A stretch of 64,000 nt of DNA from Trachelipus rathkii (taxonomy: Eukaryota > Arthropoda > Malacostraca > Isopoda > Trachelipodidae), in NCBI GenBank assembly GCA_015478945.1, contig JABUQX010060196.1, positions 1 through 64,000 on the forward strand, in the 5' to 3' direction. Numbering within the stretch: the first letter of the stretch is position 1; every line of letters begins with the position of its first letter. The notes below the pieces were generated by a model that did no database searches, was not told where the DNA came from, and saw nothing but the letters and a program-made list of their open reading frames with translations. Below are positions 12,021 through 23,400 of the stretch, one piece after another. A program made the translations under genes and the position numbers.

Positions 12021-12815
12021 TTCATCTTTCAATCCTTATTTCTCATGATTCGATCTGATTTTAATCATTTGCTTATTAGCTTTACTACTGTATATTTAAA
12101 AATAAACTCTTTTCATACCAGTAATTACTAATCATTAATCATCAAACTGAAAACAATCTATAACTAGCACATTCAAATTAGACAATGACTACTGGGAAAA
12201 AAGAAAAATCATAAAGAATTCTACTTACTGGGGCAGGAAGTAGTTTGATATTCAGTTGCGTCTTCAGGTAATTCATTTCTTTTGGTAAACCTGCTTCAGT
12301 AACATTTTTTAACAAATATTACAGTGCATTCAGTATTAATATCAGAAGTTTTTAAGTCTAAAAAGGGAAAAATCCTAAACACTTGAAATATATATATAAC
12401 CTGAGGAAAATAATACAAAAGTGAAAAATAACTATGAAGCTCTAGGATTGCTGGTGATATTACAACAAGATCAACAACAACAATGGCAATGATAACACCT
12501 CCATCTTTATCCAAGAAAAAAATATCTAATACCTTTCTTACTGTCTAATAAGTAAAGATTTTAGACAACCGTTATGGGCAGTAGTAAAATTGGCCACTCA
12601 TAGATTTGGATTTTCTCTGTAAGTAATGGTGCTTACTATAAAAAATATAACAATAGTAATAATATTGCCCTTCAGAAAAATTAACTATAGTAAGATAATA
12701 ATTGTTTAAATATTAATGTTATGACAAATATTATTTGTAGAAGTAATAATATGCGTCAAGAATAAAAGTGTGGTATATCTTTTTATAAATTATAATTAAG
12801 TGTATATATATATCA
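12020..12815. other. No gene recognised
   Basis: AT-rich, non-repetitive-looking sequence. Nothing supportable on either strand. Confidence 0.5.
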
Positions 12816-13640
12816 TCCTCATCAGCCACCTTCTTTCCCCAAGACTGGGGGTAAGGCGTGTAACATGCACAAGAAACAGAAAAGTGGTAGAATATGACAA
12901 GTCGAAAAGAAAGCCCAGCCTTACCACCCCCTTTATACCATTTAGTGAGAACTTGTCACAGTCAGAAAATCCACCCTAGAGCTTCATGGACCCTCACTAT
13001 GACATCTCGTCAGTGTGGGGTTCATCCCTTGGCCCAGATGGGCCACAACCATAACCCCCATACAAAACCCCGCCATTCACTCCTATTTAGCACCTTTCTT
13101 CTCATCTCTGCAAACTCACATTTCTCTCCTCCATGCATTCCATTACTGACACAATCCACTTTTTCTTCAGCCTCCCAGCTGGTCGATTCTCAGCACACTA
13201 TACATTTGCCTAACCAACTGACTATCATCCATCCTTTCCACATAAAACCAAATCAAAACGCACATTTCATTTATTCTCTCATTTACCTCTTTCTTGACAC
13301 CACACAACTATGTAATATATTCAGCAGTCAATTTCGCACCAATTCTAAGATTTCTTCTCGATCTCTGGTCATTATAAAATTCATCACCAAATGTCTTTCC
13401 AGAACTTTCTGTACTGAAGTAAGCACACTATATCAAAAATCTTTTTGCCAAGAATTTTGTCCATCATTTGCCTATATTGTTTGCATAAGTCGTCATATTT
13501 CTTTTTAACAGTGAAATGAAAATCTGAACAGTAGTCACTTGAATTCTAAATGTCAGTCACTTCCTTTGCTAAACTACCTTTCACAATATTCCCAGATGAT
13601 TTTCCCACTTTAGTTCTGGATATCACATATTGGAAAATGT
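12815..13640 (-). pseudogene. RTE-like LINE ORF2 C-terminal fragment, antisense
   Basis: On the minus strand the end of an endonuclease-reverse transcriptase polyprotein can be followed in pieces. RTKVGKSSG lies near 13,590-13,620, corresponding to the KxGKAxGP region at the start of the RT. Near 13,170-13,215 comes a DDSQLVRQMYS block. Around 13,050-13,110 come VLNRSEW-type residues, here 'VLNRSEWRGFV' across one frame. The 'MDDSRLVRQVY ... GRPRKRW ... RSEWR' layout is typical of the C-terminal tail of RTE-type LINE proteins in arthropods. The RT catalytic core is missing between about 13,500 and 13,590, so this is an internally deleted relic. A 204-codon open frame on the plus strand (12,894-13,508) is its antisense shadow. 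Confidence 0.6.
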
Positions 13641-13980
13641 CCTCATTAGTTGATAATTGTGATTTATTAAAATTGAATTCCCTTTCACCTTTATCCACAG
13701 TTATTATACACTTTCACGGATATAACTTAAAATGAAAACACAGAATTAGTATTCCATTTACAGTGTAAGGAAACTCAAATAAAGCAAGTAGTTTAAGGAT
13801 ATAACACCCATATATATATATATATATGAATATGTAGATTTGTCTATTATTAAATGTTATAGTTTACTCATTTTTAAAGATACCAAAAAATGAATACCGT
13901 TTTTGGAAATGGGAAGGAAAGGTAGTCAAGATAGAGTGGTTCAATCCAAGATTTTGAAAACTTTTACAATGTTATCCCCC
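13640..13980. other. No gene recognised
   Basis: AT-rich sequence with a short (TA)n at 13,808-13,827. It may include more of the flanking minus-strand relics, but no motif is readable. Confidence 0.4.
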
Positions 13981-14860
13981 CCTATGAATGAGATGTTGCA
14001 AAAAAGTGCCATTCACATTCAATCCTAAAATTTTCTGCATATTTACAAATATTTTTAAAAAATTATATCTTTTTATATTTTTCTGCATGGCCATCATCAC
14101 TATAGTGAATTTTTTCAACCCTTGGGTATGCAGACTTAATTTTAGAGATAAGCGTACTGAGAACTGTGTAAACCATTATTTTGTTATATTTGGTTTCTGG
14201 TGTTAAAAAACAATGGTTAGATGGTATTAATTCATTGTTATTTTTTCTAACATAGGCAACAAATGGATAAACAGTGCACAGAGAATTTTTCCATTTGAAT
14301 CTTTGAATTTCACCCTGTACTATAAGTGACATTCTCTGAAAAATCTCTAATAATAATAATTTCCTCTTCATTTAGAATTCATCTTTAAATTTTTATTGAA
14401 GCTGGCTTGCATTTTAGCTATATGATGAGGTTTTGTTAGCTTGAAAATATTTCCAGATGTTTCCAGTTTTTCTTCCAAACTGCAATACGGTACCTATTGC
14501 TTATATTTAAAGCATTGTGTCATTTAGTGATTCAATGAACCTTTAAAAATTTTCAATACCATCTTTCAGATAATTTATGTAACACTACAATGTTACATAC
14601 ACTCTTCTCAATTAATATTTTATAATTTATATTAGCATCACCCAATGCAGATATTTGGAGTTTAACATTATTATGGTGCATGTAAACACAGACAGAATGT
14701 GTCCCTAAAGTACCAGACAAAATGCAATTCTTTGGTCTTAGACTTGCAAAACTTGAAAAACTAATATCTGGGCCTTGAGGAATCAATCTTTGAATATGAG
14801 TATAAGCTAGCTTTTTAAGTTCATTAATACTTAATCATTTTTTTTCAATAGCTAATTCTT
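13980..14860 (-). pseudogene. Decayed member of a multicopy animal gene family (uncharacterised, probably TE-borne)
   Basis: Minus-strand translation gives three blocks in order. Block 1, at about 14,670-14,785, reads FASLRPKNCILSGTLGTHSV then CVYMHHNNVKLQ. Block 2, at about 14,180-14,340, reads SLIVQGEIQRFKW then CTVYPFVAYV. Block 3, at about 13,985-14,110, reads VEKIHYSDDGHAEKYKK followed, after a frameshift, by a segment that aligns with an 'EWHFFATSHGK'-like stretch (here NVNGTFLQHLIH). I recognise this order from uncharacterised multicopy proteins in insects, crustaceans and cnidarians whose C-terminal half carries an SDG-CAGQYKN motif. Here the Cys and Gln of that motif are replaced and frames are broken. 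The acidic-SDG motif suggests a nuclease or transposase fold; that is inference. It lies in the single-copy spacer of palindrome 1. Confidence 0.6.
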
Positions 14861-16499
14861 TTTCACCAGTATTTTTTATAAACAAGTTTATAAAGAATAT
14901 GAAAATGCAAAAAATTTCATCGTCATATATAGTTTAAATATTAAAAACTTTAGATGTAAAAAGGATCTTTGAGCAAAAACAAAAAAGCTCAAATTTATTT
15001 CAGGAGTAAAATAAAAAATAAAGGCAAATAAAGAGGATATTAGAAAATGAAAAGAGAAAGAATGAAGATCATCTATTCTTCTATTATAGATACTGTAGGT
15101 ATAATATTGATTATATAGGAAAATGTTGTATTTATTTTTTATAACTTTTGTTTAAAAGTTATATTAGTATTTATGTAACTTTGAGACATATTACTCCTTA
15201 CTGGACTTTATTTTAAATAATATAAAAAAGTAAAATGGGACAACAGAAAAACGTGATTGGTGATTTATATCTTTGGGAAATGAGTATTTTCAGAAAGAAG
15301 TGTATACACTGAAATAAAAAATAAATTAGGGTGCAAATTTTAGATTTATTCCTTCTCAAAAAATTATTTCTTAAAAAATGGTTTAAGATGTTGTTTAAAA
15401 CATTTCAGTAAGGTATAAATAATAACAGTAACACCAGTCCCAAAATTACCAGTTATAAAATATCAATATATAGGTTATGATTTGTTAATTCTATATAAGA
15501 TTTCTCTGTGTAATACCTAACAAAAACTTATTCAACACCTAACCTGACTTAGAGGGCCTGAAATGAGACCTAACCTGCATTGATTAATATTGAAAAGTCT
15601 ATGAGAGTTTTAACAACTTTGAGAGGCTGTAACTTTTTTTTCCTAAAGAGCCATGATTTTCGTTTTCACTATTCTTCGTTATTTTTTTTTTTTAGAGTAC
15701 CATTATATCCTGTGTTTTTCATAAAAATCAGTGGGTGACAACCCATTCTGTAACAATTACCATTTATATATATATTTTGATATAATAAAAATATAATTTT
15801 TATTTAATTTATATTTTCAACATTTTATTTTAGTGTAGATTCAGAAAATATATAGCTATACATTTTGTTTCTAGTTAATAAGGAAAATATGTGTTAATGG
15901 ACATAATACAATTACCTAAAAGTGTATAAAACAGTGTTTATCTTTTGACAGATAATCCCGATCTTTTATGTTTCTCCTTAAAAATTAGTAATTCAGTTCC
16001 TTGAAAACAAAACAAAAAACTTCTATATAGATGAAAATTTTATTGAATACTTATAATTAATGAACTACAGTGTAATATTTGATTGTGTAATAATTAAAAT
16101 GTTGCACATGCCAATGTCCCAGGCCAGGGGGAACACGAAAAAGTGCACTGATTGACAATTTCTATCTACCTTAACATTTTATCTATGTATTTCATATTTT
16201 ACATTTTATCACACGGGTCCAATATATCCAATATCATATCACCCTCCAAAAGAGGAACAAAAGCAAGCAAATACAACTCTAGCACACCAGCATACATCAG
16301 AGCTAGACGTAAACTTCCGCTGCCAATAGAAGCGTCAAATTTAATGTCATTGTATATATTTAATCTGTGATAATATACAGGAACAACAATAAATTTTTAA
16401 GCCAATTTGCCCATATATTTTATTTAGCTTACAACTTGTAAACAAAGTAATAAGTAAAGACAGTCATCTATTTCGTTGGTTGTAATAAAACTCATCCCT

Positions 16500-16640
16500 A
16501 AATATCGATATGATATGGATATTTTGTGTACAATATATCAAAAAAGTTTTGATGATATTTTTCCCATGATATATCGATAAATTGATATTTTCCCTAGAAT
16601 CAAGTACTATCAGTATCAACTAATCGATATTTTTTATTCA
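16500..16640. repeat. Cluster of ATCGAT / TATCGATA words
   Basis: ATCGAT-containing palindromic words recur at about 16,504, 16,572 and 16,623, with several GATATT variants between. The flavour resembles the TIR interior of the hAT element at 31,165-31,390, but no second end was found. Confidence 0.35.
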
Positions 16641-17127
16641 CACATCCATATACTACAGTCACAGTATATATATTACCAGTAGGTCAGATAAATAGGAATA
16701 TTGTTGGGCAATTTTCTGATATGCTCTTTTAGAATTGAAAATAAATTCATGTACTATTTATGACGTTTTCGAGCATAAAGTAATCCAGCAATATTTTAAA
16801 AACAAATATTAGTCATTTTCCTTAAAAAAAAATTTTACCACGATAAATAACTAAAAATTAATTCTTTTCTTTTCAACATAATTTGATAAACCAACAAAAG
16901 CATTTTCATTTGTTTTTATTTTTTGCAGGAAATTTTGACGGGAAAGTTACACTGCACAAACACACAAGGTGGTACGAAGATTATAACATTGAATTGAAGT
17001 ACTAATAATATATCTACTATGCTACAGTATATATATATTTCTACTATGCATACTTTGAGCAAATTTATTTGCATTTATTTAAATAAAAATTTATGTATGT
17101 ATTTTTCATAAGTGCGTCGCAGCAAGT

Positions 17128-17186
17128 GTACATCAAAGTTTACCCTATTATAGGATATTATAGGGTAAATTTTCTTTGCGTACATC
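17128..17186. repeat. Short hairpin
   Basis: TTTACCCTATTATA and TATTATAGGGTAAA face each other around a 4-6 base loop, and the flanks extend the stem imperfectly (CATCAAAG, CTTTGCG). There is no U-tract or gene context to suggest a terminator. It is more likely a MITE remnant or chance inversion. Confidence 0.5.
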
Positions 17187-17289
17187 TTGTTTTCTATTTG
17201 AGTTAAGCAGTTTTGATATCCATAGATGTTCGTCTCCACCCATATCTACACATTATTTCAACACGCAATTTTTAAGTAACGCGTTTTTG

Positions 17290-18060
17290 AAATATGAAGG
17301 TAAATCAGGTTAACTTTTGTAATTCTAAATAATGATTTTCAATGAACGATGAAAGCTAAATATTATGGCTTATCAGTTACACAACCTTATAGTTGTATTA
17401 ACTTGGAACATGGTATTTGAGTATAGTTGCTGAATTTCTTGTCGAATTCAAAGATTTTGAGTAATGAGTATTCGAAATTTAATGGTAAATTTTACTGAAT
17501 TTGGATTTTCTAAAATAATGATAAAATAATCAATGAATGATGAGATATAAAAACTTTTATGCACTTCTACAAATATGTCTTCTATTTTATTCATTCATGC
17601 AATGTTTAGCTTTAAGTTGTAAAACAATGTTTTAGTTGATTTTTTCCTTCGCTATTATTGGCTTAATGGTATTTCTCTATTCTTATTTGCCACTACAAGC
17701 TTAGTAAGTAATATACACTGCAGGCAGAGTTTCTTGGTAGAGCTTGCCGAAGAGAAAAATCTCTTCGAAAAAATAAACCACAAGGTTTGATTACAATAGA
17801 TTACAATTTTCGCTAATTTTTGTTTTTTTATAGAGATCTAAATAGCAAGGCTTATCAGTTAGGAAAGTTAGTTTACTTAGGGGTATAGTAATTGTGTTTA
17901 AACATAGTTGAAATTGTATTTATAATGTGGGATAAATGTCGAATTTCTTGAAGAAGTCCAAGATTTTGAAGGTGTTAAAAAGTTAGAGGTGAATTTTATT
18001 GAATTTTATATTTCTTAAATAATGATATTCAATGGGCTTCGTGCTGTAAGCTAATTAGAA
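17290..18060 (+). repeat. Dispersed monomers of the ~190-bp tandem repeat
   Basis: Two monomers of the family arrayed at 24,640-25,790 are recognisable by the AATTTCTTG-AA-TCAAAGATTTTGAG-type core at 17,436-17,465 and 17,938-17,970. Each is followed by the GGTAAATTTTA-type and AATAATGATATTCAAT-type segments. About 250 bp of unrelated sequence separates them. Confidence 0.6.
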
Positions 18061-18300
18061 ATTGAAATATAGAGATAGTTAGAAGCCACATGGGCCTATC
18101 GAGAATGTCCCAGTCAACCAAATAGAAGCAATCACCAAGCATGCTCATGCAAATCCACAAAGCACCCTAGGGCTTGTCAATAACTTACATAGTACACCCA
18201 AAGTCTACAACTAAAAGAAAAAATTACAGCAAAGTACGTGCTAATCACACTATAAGCTTAAATAACTTTGTATAACCATAACCATGTAGTTTAACCTTAA
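18060..18300. other. No gene recognised
   Basis: Mixed-composition sequence between the satellite monomers and the 3' end of the CR1-like LINE. It may include that LINE's 3' UTR. Confidence 0.4.
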
Positions 18301-20200
18301 TACTACTGTAATTAAAAACCTGAAATTTTGGTTTAGTCAAAAAATACTATATGATACCCAAATCATTCATATACCTATCTAATCATTTCTTAAATATTGC
18401 AATCGAGTAGCACTCAACAACCTCCTGTGGCAAACCCTTTCAAAATTAACAGCTTCAATTACTAATGCTGCTTCTTATATGCAGATGGATGCTTCTTCTT
18501 CAATTTTCCTTATTATGTCCTGGTCCTTCTGTCTTGGTCTACTATGAGAATTTTTGGTCTGCCCGTATTATCAATAGATTTTGTAGATTCAATATTTTGT
18601 AGACTTGTATCATGCTCTTATCGAGCAATGCATTCTATCAGAAAACATTTCTATCCTTGCAGCTCTCCTGCATAGCTCTTACCTCAAACCCAGAAATTCA
18701 TCTCTGTTGCTCTACATTAGAATCTCTTTAGCATATATATGTCTTTCCTTAAAATTTAGGGGCCCAAGCTTTGTGTACAATACTCTATACTGGCCTAACT
18801 AGCTATTTATACAGTTAACTTCCTTACTCTTGTAACGACATTGAGATTTATTATACCTAAGCATTTTATAAGCTTTATTTCTTGCTTTCAACTGATATAC
18901 TTTCAATTTATTATTATGCTATGCGCTATATTTTTCTTGAATCACATAATACCAATCCCATTCATATGGTAGTTAAAACTTTTATTTGAATAACTATTTA
19001 AAATTAATTTGCTCTTATCTGTGCCCACCCAAGGAATTTATCAAGATCATTTTGAATCTTTCATTACATCATACTCTCTTTACTGAGGTGCACACTTTGA
19101 TATATCTGTTAATTAGAAATCTTAGATTGAAGCCCTGATCTAAATAATTTATATTATGAGGAACAATAGTCCCTAGCACTGAACCTGGTGGGATACCACT
19201 CTTCATAATTTCCCATGTGACTTAATTTGCCATTTAGTTGTACCACTGTTTTCTATCCAACCACTCTTTATTCCAACCATGTACCACGCACTATAGCAAT
19301 TGAATAACTTTCCTTCATACGCATATATGGGAAACTTATAAAAGCTTTTAAATGAGTCTAAATATGTAATACTACTTGGATCATCCTGCGGTCAATGCAG
19401 TCAGTAATGTATTCCATAATTCTAAAAGGTTTGTCTGACATGACCTAGCCTTTTAAAAACATGCTGGGAGTCATACATATCTTGCTATCATCCAAATATC
19501 TCTAAATACTTTCAGTCATTCTTCCAAACTTTTAGAACCAGAGATGTTAAGCTAACTGGCAAATAATTTCCCAAATCTTACTACCATTTCTTATAATGGC
19601 ACAACATAATGCTGTTTTTTCCAGTCGTCTGGTACCGTTCACAAATGTTAGATCGCTTAAAAAACCAATACAGTGCCTTTGCAATGCTGTGTACTTCTTC
19701 TTCGAATTCTACCATAATATAGACCCTCAGGACCTGCTGCTTTGCTTGGGTACTAATGGTCCAGTAAGACTTAATATCTTACCTCAAATTCAATTCTGTA
19801 AGTTTATTATTAATTTATGGATACCAGAACTATTAGTCTCCAACACTAATTCCTAAATTCTTCAGTAAACATTAACGCAAAATGAGCATTGAAAAATATT
19901 GCCCAACTTCTTGTCTGACTCACTAAATCTTCATCATTTTAATTGGATAATTGTTTTTTTGTTACTTATAAATTTAAAAAGCTAAAAAATTTCTTCGGTC
20001 TTATTACTATTCCCTGCAAAATTAATTTCTGCTCTTCTCTTTGTCTTTCTTATTGACTAGCTAAGTTAATTCTTTTTTTCTCAATTCTTAAATATCCCTC
20101 ATCGTTACTACCCTTGAATATTTTTAAAACATCTGCGCTCTTTCGTTGATTTTTCTCTTTATCCTCTTTCCACAAAACAGGTTTTCGTTCACCACACTAA
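18300..20200 (-). pseudogene. CR1-like LINE ORF2, reverse transcriptase part, decayed
   Basis: The minus strand reads through CR1-type RT landmarks in the right order. KAAGPEG lies at about 19,735-19,757, VPDDWK at about 19,620-19,640, and WIENSGTTKWQIKSHG at about 19,205-19,262. GIPPGSVL lies at about 19,168-19,195, and an ISKCAP remnant sits where the FADD catalytic box should be, at about 19,085-19,110. A C-terminal LPQEVVECYSIAIFKK lies at about 18,390-18,445. In intact CR1 elements these are the GP-DGI finger, the EDW block, the WI-nWL-x-R block, the GVPQGSVLGP box and the LPE-VV end. The catalytic aspartates are lost and stops are frequent. It continues 5'-ward, across the foldback insertion, into the endonuclease and esterase pieces at 21.65-23.4 kb. 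Confidence 0.75.
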
Positions 20201-20239
20201 TGGGTTTATCTTTAAAACATACTGACTGAAAAATTTCAT

Positions 20240-21590
20240 AAATTGCTAAAGGGGAGGATCAATCTTTGGCTCGTGCACGCCTAATTCTTCACCCCCTAAA
20301 AATGGACATATAAATTCGGAATTATCGGGGATTTTGACCCTATAAACACCAAACTGCCCACTAAAACGTTGTTTTCCGGTGTTTTTTTTTTGTGTCTGTA
20401 GTCATTTTTAAATTTTTCAATTTTTCAACCATGTTTTTGAATTCTTCATAATTTCTTCTAGATTTTTTTCCGAATGACTTCAAATTGAAAATATGCAAGA
20501 TGGGTCCATTACTTACATTAGTTTTTTTGCTTTTAATAGATTTTTTGAGTTTTTGTGCTCAGCGTTGTCTGTCCAATTTCCAAACACACTTTTTTTGGAT
20601 TTTGAAATGAAAATTGCAATAATTTTTTCCTGTTCGGGCGAAGTGGATGAAATTTTCAGGGCATATGTAGTCGGGGGAGGGGAATATTTTTTCCTTAATA
20701 TTTCTTTGTATATACATTAGTTTTTTATTCAGTTCGGACAAATTTTAAAAAAAAAAAATTTTGGGAAATTTTTTAAAAAATTTTCCTTTTGAGTATACAA
20801 AAAATCTCTAAATAAAAAGGTGTAATATCGCACGACTATAAAGCCCGGAAAATTGATGTTGATTGGATAAGTAGAAAAAATATATATCAATATTTCACTT
20901 TTTCAAAAATTTAATCGTTCAAAAAAGTGAAATATTGATATATTTTTTTTCTACTTATCCGATCAACATCAAAATTTTCAGGGCTTGTATATAGTCGGGC
21001 GAGATACACTTTTTTAATTAGATATTTTTTTTGTATATTCAAAATAAAAATTTTTTTAAAAAATTTTTCCAATTTTTTTTCTTTGAAAATTTGTTCCAAG
21101 AAAATCACAAAAATCATATACAAAGAAATTATCTAAGTCAAAAATGTGTCTCCCGACTACATATGGCCTAAAAATTTCATCCATTCGCGACAGAAAAAAT
21201 TCTCTGGCAATTTTTTTCATTTCAATCAAAAAAAGTGTGTTTGGAAATTGGACATCGCGGAGCTTATTGAGCAAAATAAAAAATCGAAAAAAGCAAATGT
21301 GGATATTGTAGGTAATACCCATCTATGATATTTCAAGTTTGAAGTCTTTCGGAAAATTCTGGAAGTTGATACGAAGAATGTCAAAAACATGGTTTTGCAA
21401 AATTTAAAATTTTTGAAAGAATGACTACGACACAGAAAACACCGGAAAACACGTTTTTAGAGGGCAAAAAAGCTACAGTTTGGTGTTTTATAGGGCTAAA
21501 TCGCCTGATAATTCCGAATTTTATGTCATTTTAGGGGGGGTGAAATTGGGGCGTGCCACCGGTATAATCCCTCTTTTTAAAATTTCCACT
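20240..21590. mobile_element. Self-palindromic foldback element, copy 2 (complete)
   Basis: The halves are reverse complements around about 20,930. Left end 20,250-20,345 (GGGGAGGATC, GGCTCGTGC, AATTCGGAATTATC) pairs with 21,500-21,590. 20,490-20,600 pairs with 21,230-21,330, and 20,640-20,720 pairs with 21,120-21,190. The centre contains TGATATATTTTTT-type words and two CACTTTTT-type copies. It is about 1.35 kb, has no coding content, and is inserted into the CR1-like LINE. Such near-perfect long hairpins fit foldback or MITE-type transposons; no target duplication is resolvable. Confidence 0.82.
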
Positions 21591-21599
21591 GAAAAAACT

Positions 21600-22228
21600 T
21601 TGGTTTTTAAACTCTTTATGCCAGTCAATTATACTAAGCAATACTGAAATTGGTAAAATTCCCTTCAGAAATCTAAGATTTTCCTTATTAAACTTTCAGT
21701 TTGGGCCCAGATATCACATTCATGTTAATAATTATATTATGGATCACTAATTCCTAAATTCTCCTCAACTCTAATCTCATCTACTATGCTTTCATTGTTA
21801 GTATAATTGTGTCTGAGTTGGTTCATGACATTCTGGTTAAAATGTTTGTCTAGTATACAATTATAAATTCAGAACTATATGGTCTATGTCAGAAGGAATG
21901 CTATTTAATAACGCGGAAATTAAATCGTCATTATGATATAACTTTTCTTTTATTGTGGGCATGCTGTTCGATTTCTTCCATCCATTCCGTCGTCTAATTT
22001 TTGACTCTTTTCAGGAGGTCTATAAAATGCTCTTATTTTGTACAATTGTGCTTACTGATATTATCCACACAGATTCAAATCATGATTACTTTTAATGCCA
22101 GTCATTAACACAGATTGAATATTGCTTTAACCAAAGCGCACACCACCACCCTTCTTTCCCTTACGCTGGTATAAATAAAGTAAATATTCCTGGTAAGGAG
22201 TCTCCATACAATTCTTCAGTAACTCACA
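21600..22228 (-). pseudogene. CR1-like LINE ORF2, endonuclease fragment
   Basis: This is the reverse-strand counterpart of 8,795-9,600. The ACCACCACCC-TTCTTTCCC-TTACGC region at 22,141-22,170 is the antisense of the glycine-rich GGGVA-like stretch of LINE endonucleases. The region toward 21,640-21,720 pairs with 9,420-9,540. It sits in correct order between esterase (22.8-23.4 kb) and RT (18.3-20.2 kb) on the minus strand. Confidence 0.5.
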
Positions 22229-22231
22229 CTT

Positions 22232-22285
<54 letters not shown>

Positions 22286-22575
22286 TCATGGGCAGGGCCC
22301 TTTTCAAAAGGAGGGGGCAAAAAAATAAATAAGTAAATAAAAAAATTACATAAAGAAAAGCAAAAATTAAAATAAATGGAAAGTAGACCCACCCTGTCCC
22401 TTGCCTAACGCAATTCCCTCAGGTGGGCGCAGACGCGGGACTTAAATAGAGGAAGAATGAATATTGAGGGAAAATAGAGAAGGCAAGGAGTTCCACAAAA
22501 CAGATGTGGCTGGAAAGAAGGAGGTACCACAATGAGTAATGCAAATTGTCTAGATTCTCCTTTATGGTATAAGTA
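22228..22575 (-). mobile_element. Jockey-like LINE 3' end with poly-T (antisense poly-A)
   Basis: A poly-T run of about 50 (22,232-22,282) is followed by the reverse complement of the same 3' end seen at 8,430-8,792: the GGGCAGGGCCC block, the FKSRVCAH-encoding block at about 22,413-22,440 and the CCACAAAACAGATGTGGC block. Here the encoded peptide is closer to the expected FKSRVCAHLR ending than in the left copy. It is inserted between the esterase and endonuclease pieces of the CR1-like LINE. Confidence 0.75.
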
Positions 22576-22779
22576 ATCAGGTAATCTTTTTTTATTTCTA
22601 AGGCAATGATTACTTGTGTAGTAGCATTTAATAAATGCTGTTACTTTTATTCCTATTATCTTTATTTGAGCCTGTAACAACGCTAGTTTTATTTATCTCA
22701 CCACTATTACAGTTATCATTGAAATAATTATTCATATCAAGACTTAGCATTTTATCCCTAACTTTATCCAATTTTTTTA

Positions 22780-23400
22780 TAGAAAAGTTTCCAAACTAGT
22801 ACTGAAAAGCTCAACACCTTTACGACTCAAGTGAACTCCGTCTACTGCAAAATGATATTTGTCCAGAAATTTTCTCCACAAATCCAAAAACCTAATATTT
22901 TCTGAAAAACGTAACTTCCTAACCTTTCATTTACATCTAAAGCTCTATTCCCCATTCCTGACCTGCAAATAACCTAGGTAAAATCCCAGAAATCATGTAT
23001 CTTCCTCCACTAGCTTTCATCTTCTGAATCAATCTCCTATAATATGCTATTAATTCTTCTGACCTCCTATGTCTTGTATCATTTCTACTCACTGCCAATC
23101 ACTTATTTTTAAACTCAATCTCTCTATTATACATCATGATATCATTACCAGGCAACTGGAATACCATACCTGCAATGTTTTCTTACATCCGTATTTTGAC
23201 GTCCTATCTAGGTACCATATACAGAGTGCTCCAATTTAAGCAATGCCGCGCTTTCCTTTTAGAAAACTCAATATCCCATTGGCCAGTTCTAATTCTACCA
23301 TCTAGAAGACAGTCAAGCTTTGATACTGCAGAATCACAGGTTGAACTGCTTTCGAGATCTATTTTGTTTATTTTTATTATATCCTTCATTCCTCTGCGCT
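22780..23400 (-). pseudogene. CR1-like LINE ORF1, esterase (SGNH/GDSL-like) domain, decayed
   Basis: This is the reverse-strand counterpart of 7,590-8,175. The region at 23,195-23,240 is the antisense of the GDS block. Here the nucleophile block is altered, a SerThr reading replacing AspSer in one frame, through an indel. 22,850-22,905 is the antisense of the RFLDLWRKF segment. Together with the endonuclease and RT pieces downstream on the same strand it forms one CR1-like LINE of about 5 kb, not counting insertions. Frames are broken. Confidence 0.68.

Larger units (their letters stand above)
14860..17290. other. Long AT-rich stretch without recognised genes
   Basis: No domain could be read on either strand. 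Minor landmarks are a TATCGATA-rich block at 16,500-16,635 and a perfect-looking hairpin at 17,128-17,186, both listed separately. A mixed-composition patch at 16,115-16,340 may be a TE fragment of unknown type. Confidence 0.5.
11170..20200. other. Single-copy spacer of palindrome 1
   Basis: I found no inverted partner for this 9-kb stretch inside the window. It begins in CT-rich and TA-rich simple repeats (11,170-12,020). It then holds an antisense RTE-like LINE fragment, a decayed multicopy gene, long AT-rich sequence without recognisable content, and the RT part of a CR1-like LINE. Confidence 0.75.

Noticed and set aside
12894..13508. 204-codon open frame on the plus strand as a gene
   Set aside because: The minus strand of the same region shows ordered LINE C-terminal motifs; the plus frame has Ser/His/Pro-rich text without a domain.
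17128..17186. Transcription terminator hairpin
   Set aside because: No T-tract follows, no gene precedes, and the organism appears eukaryotic.
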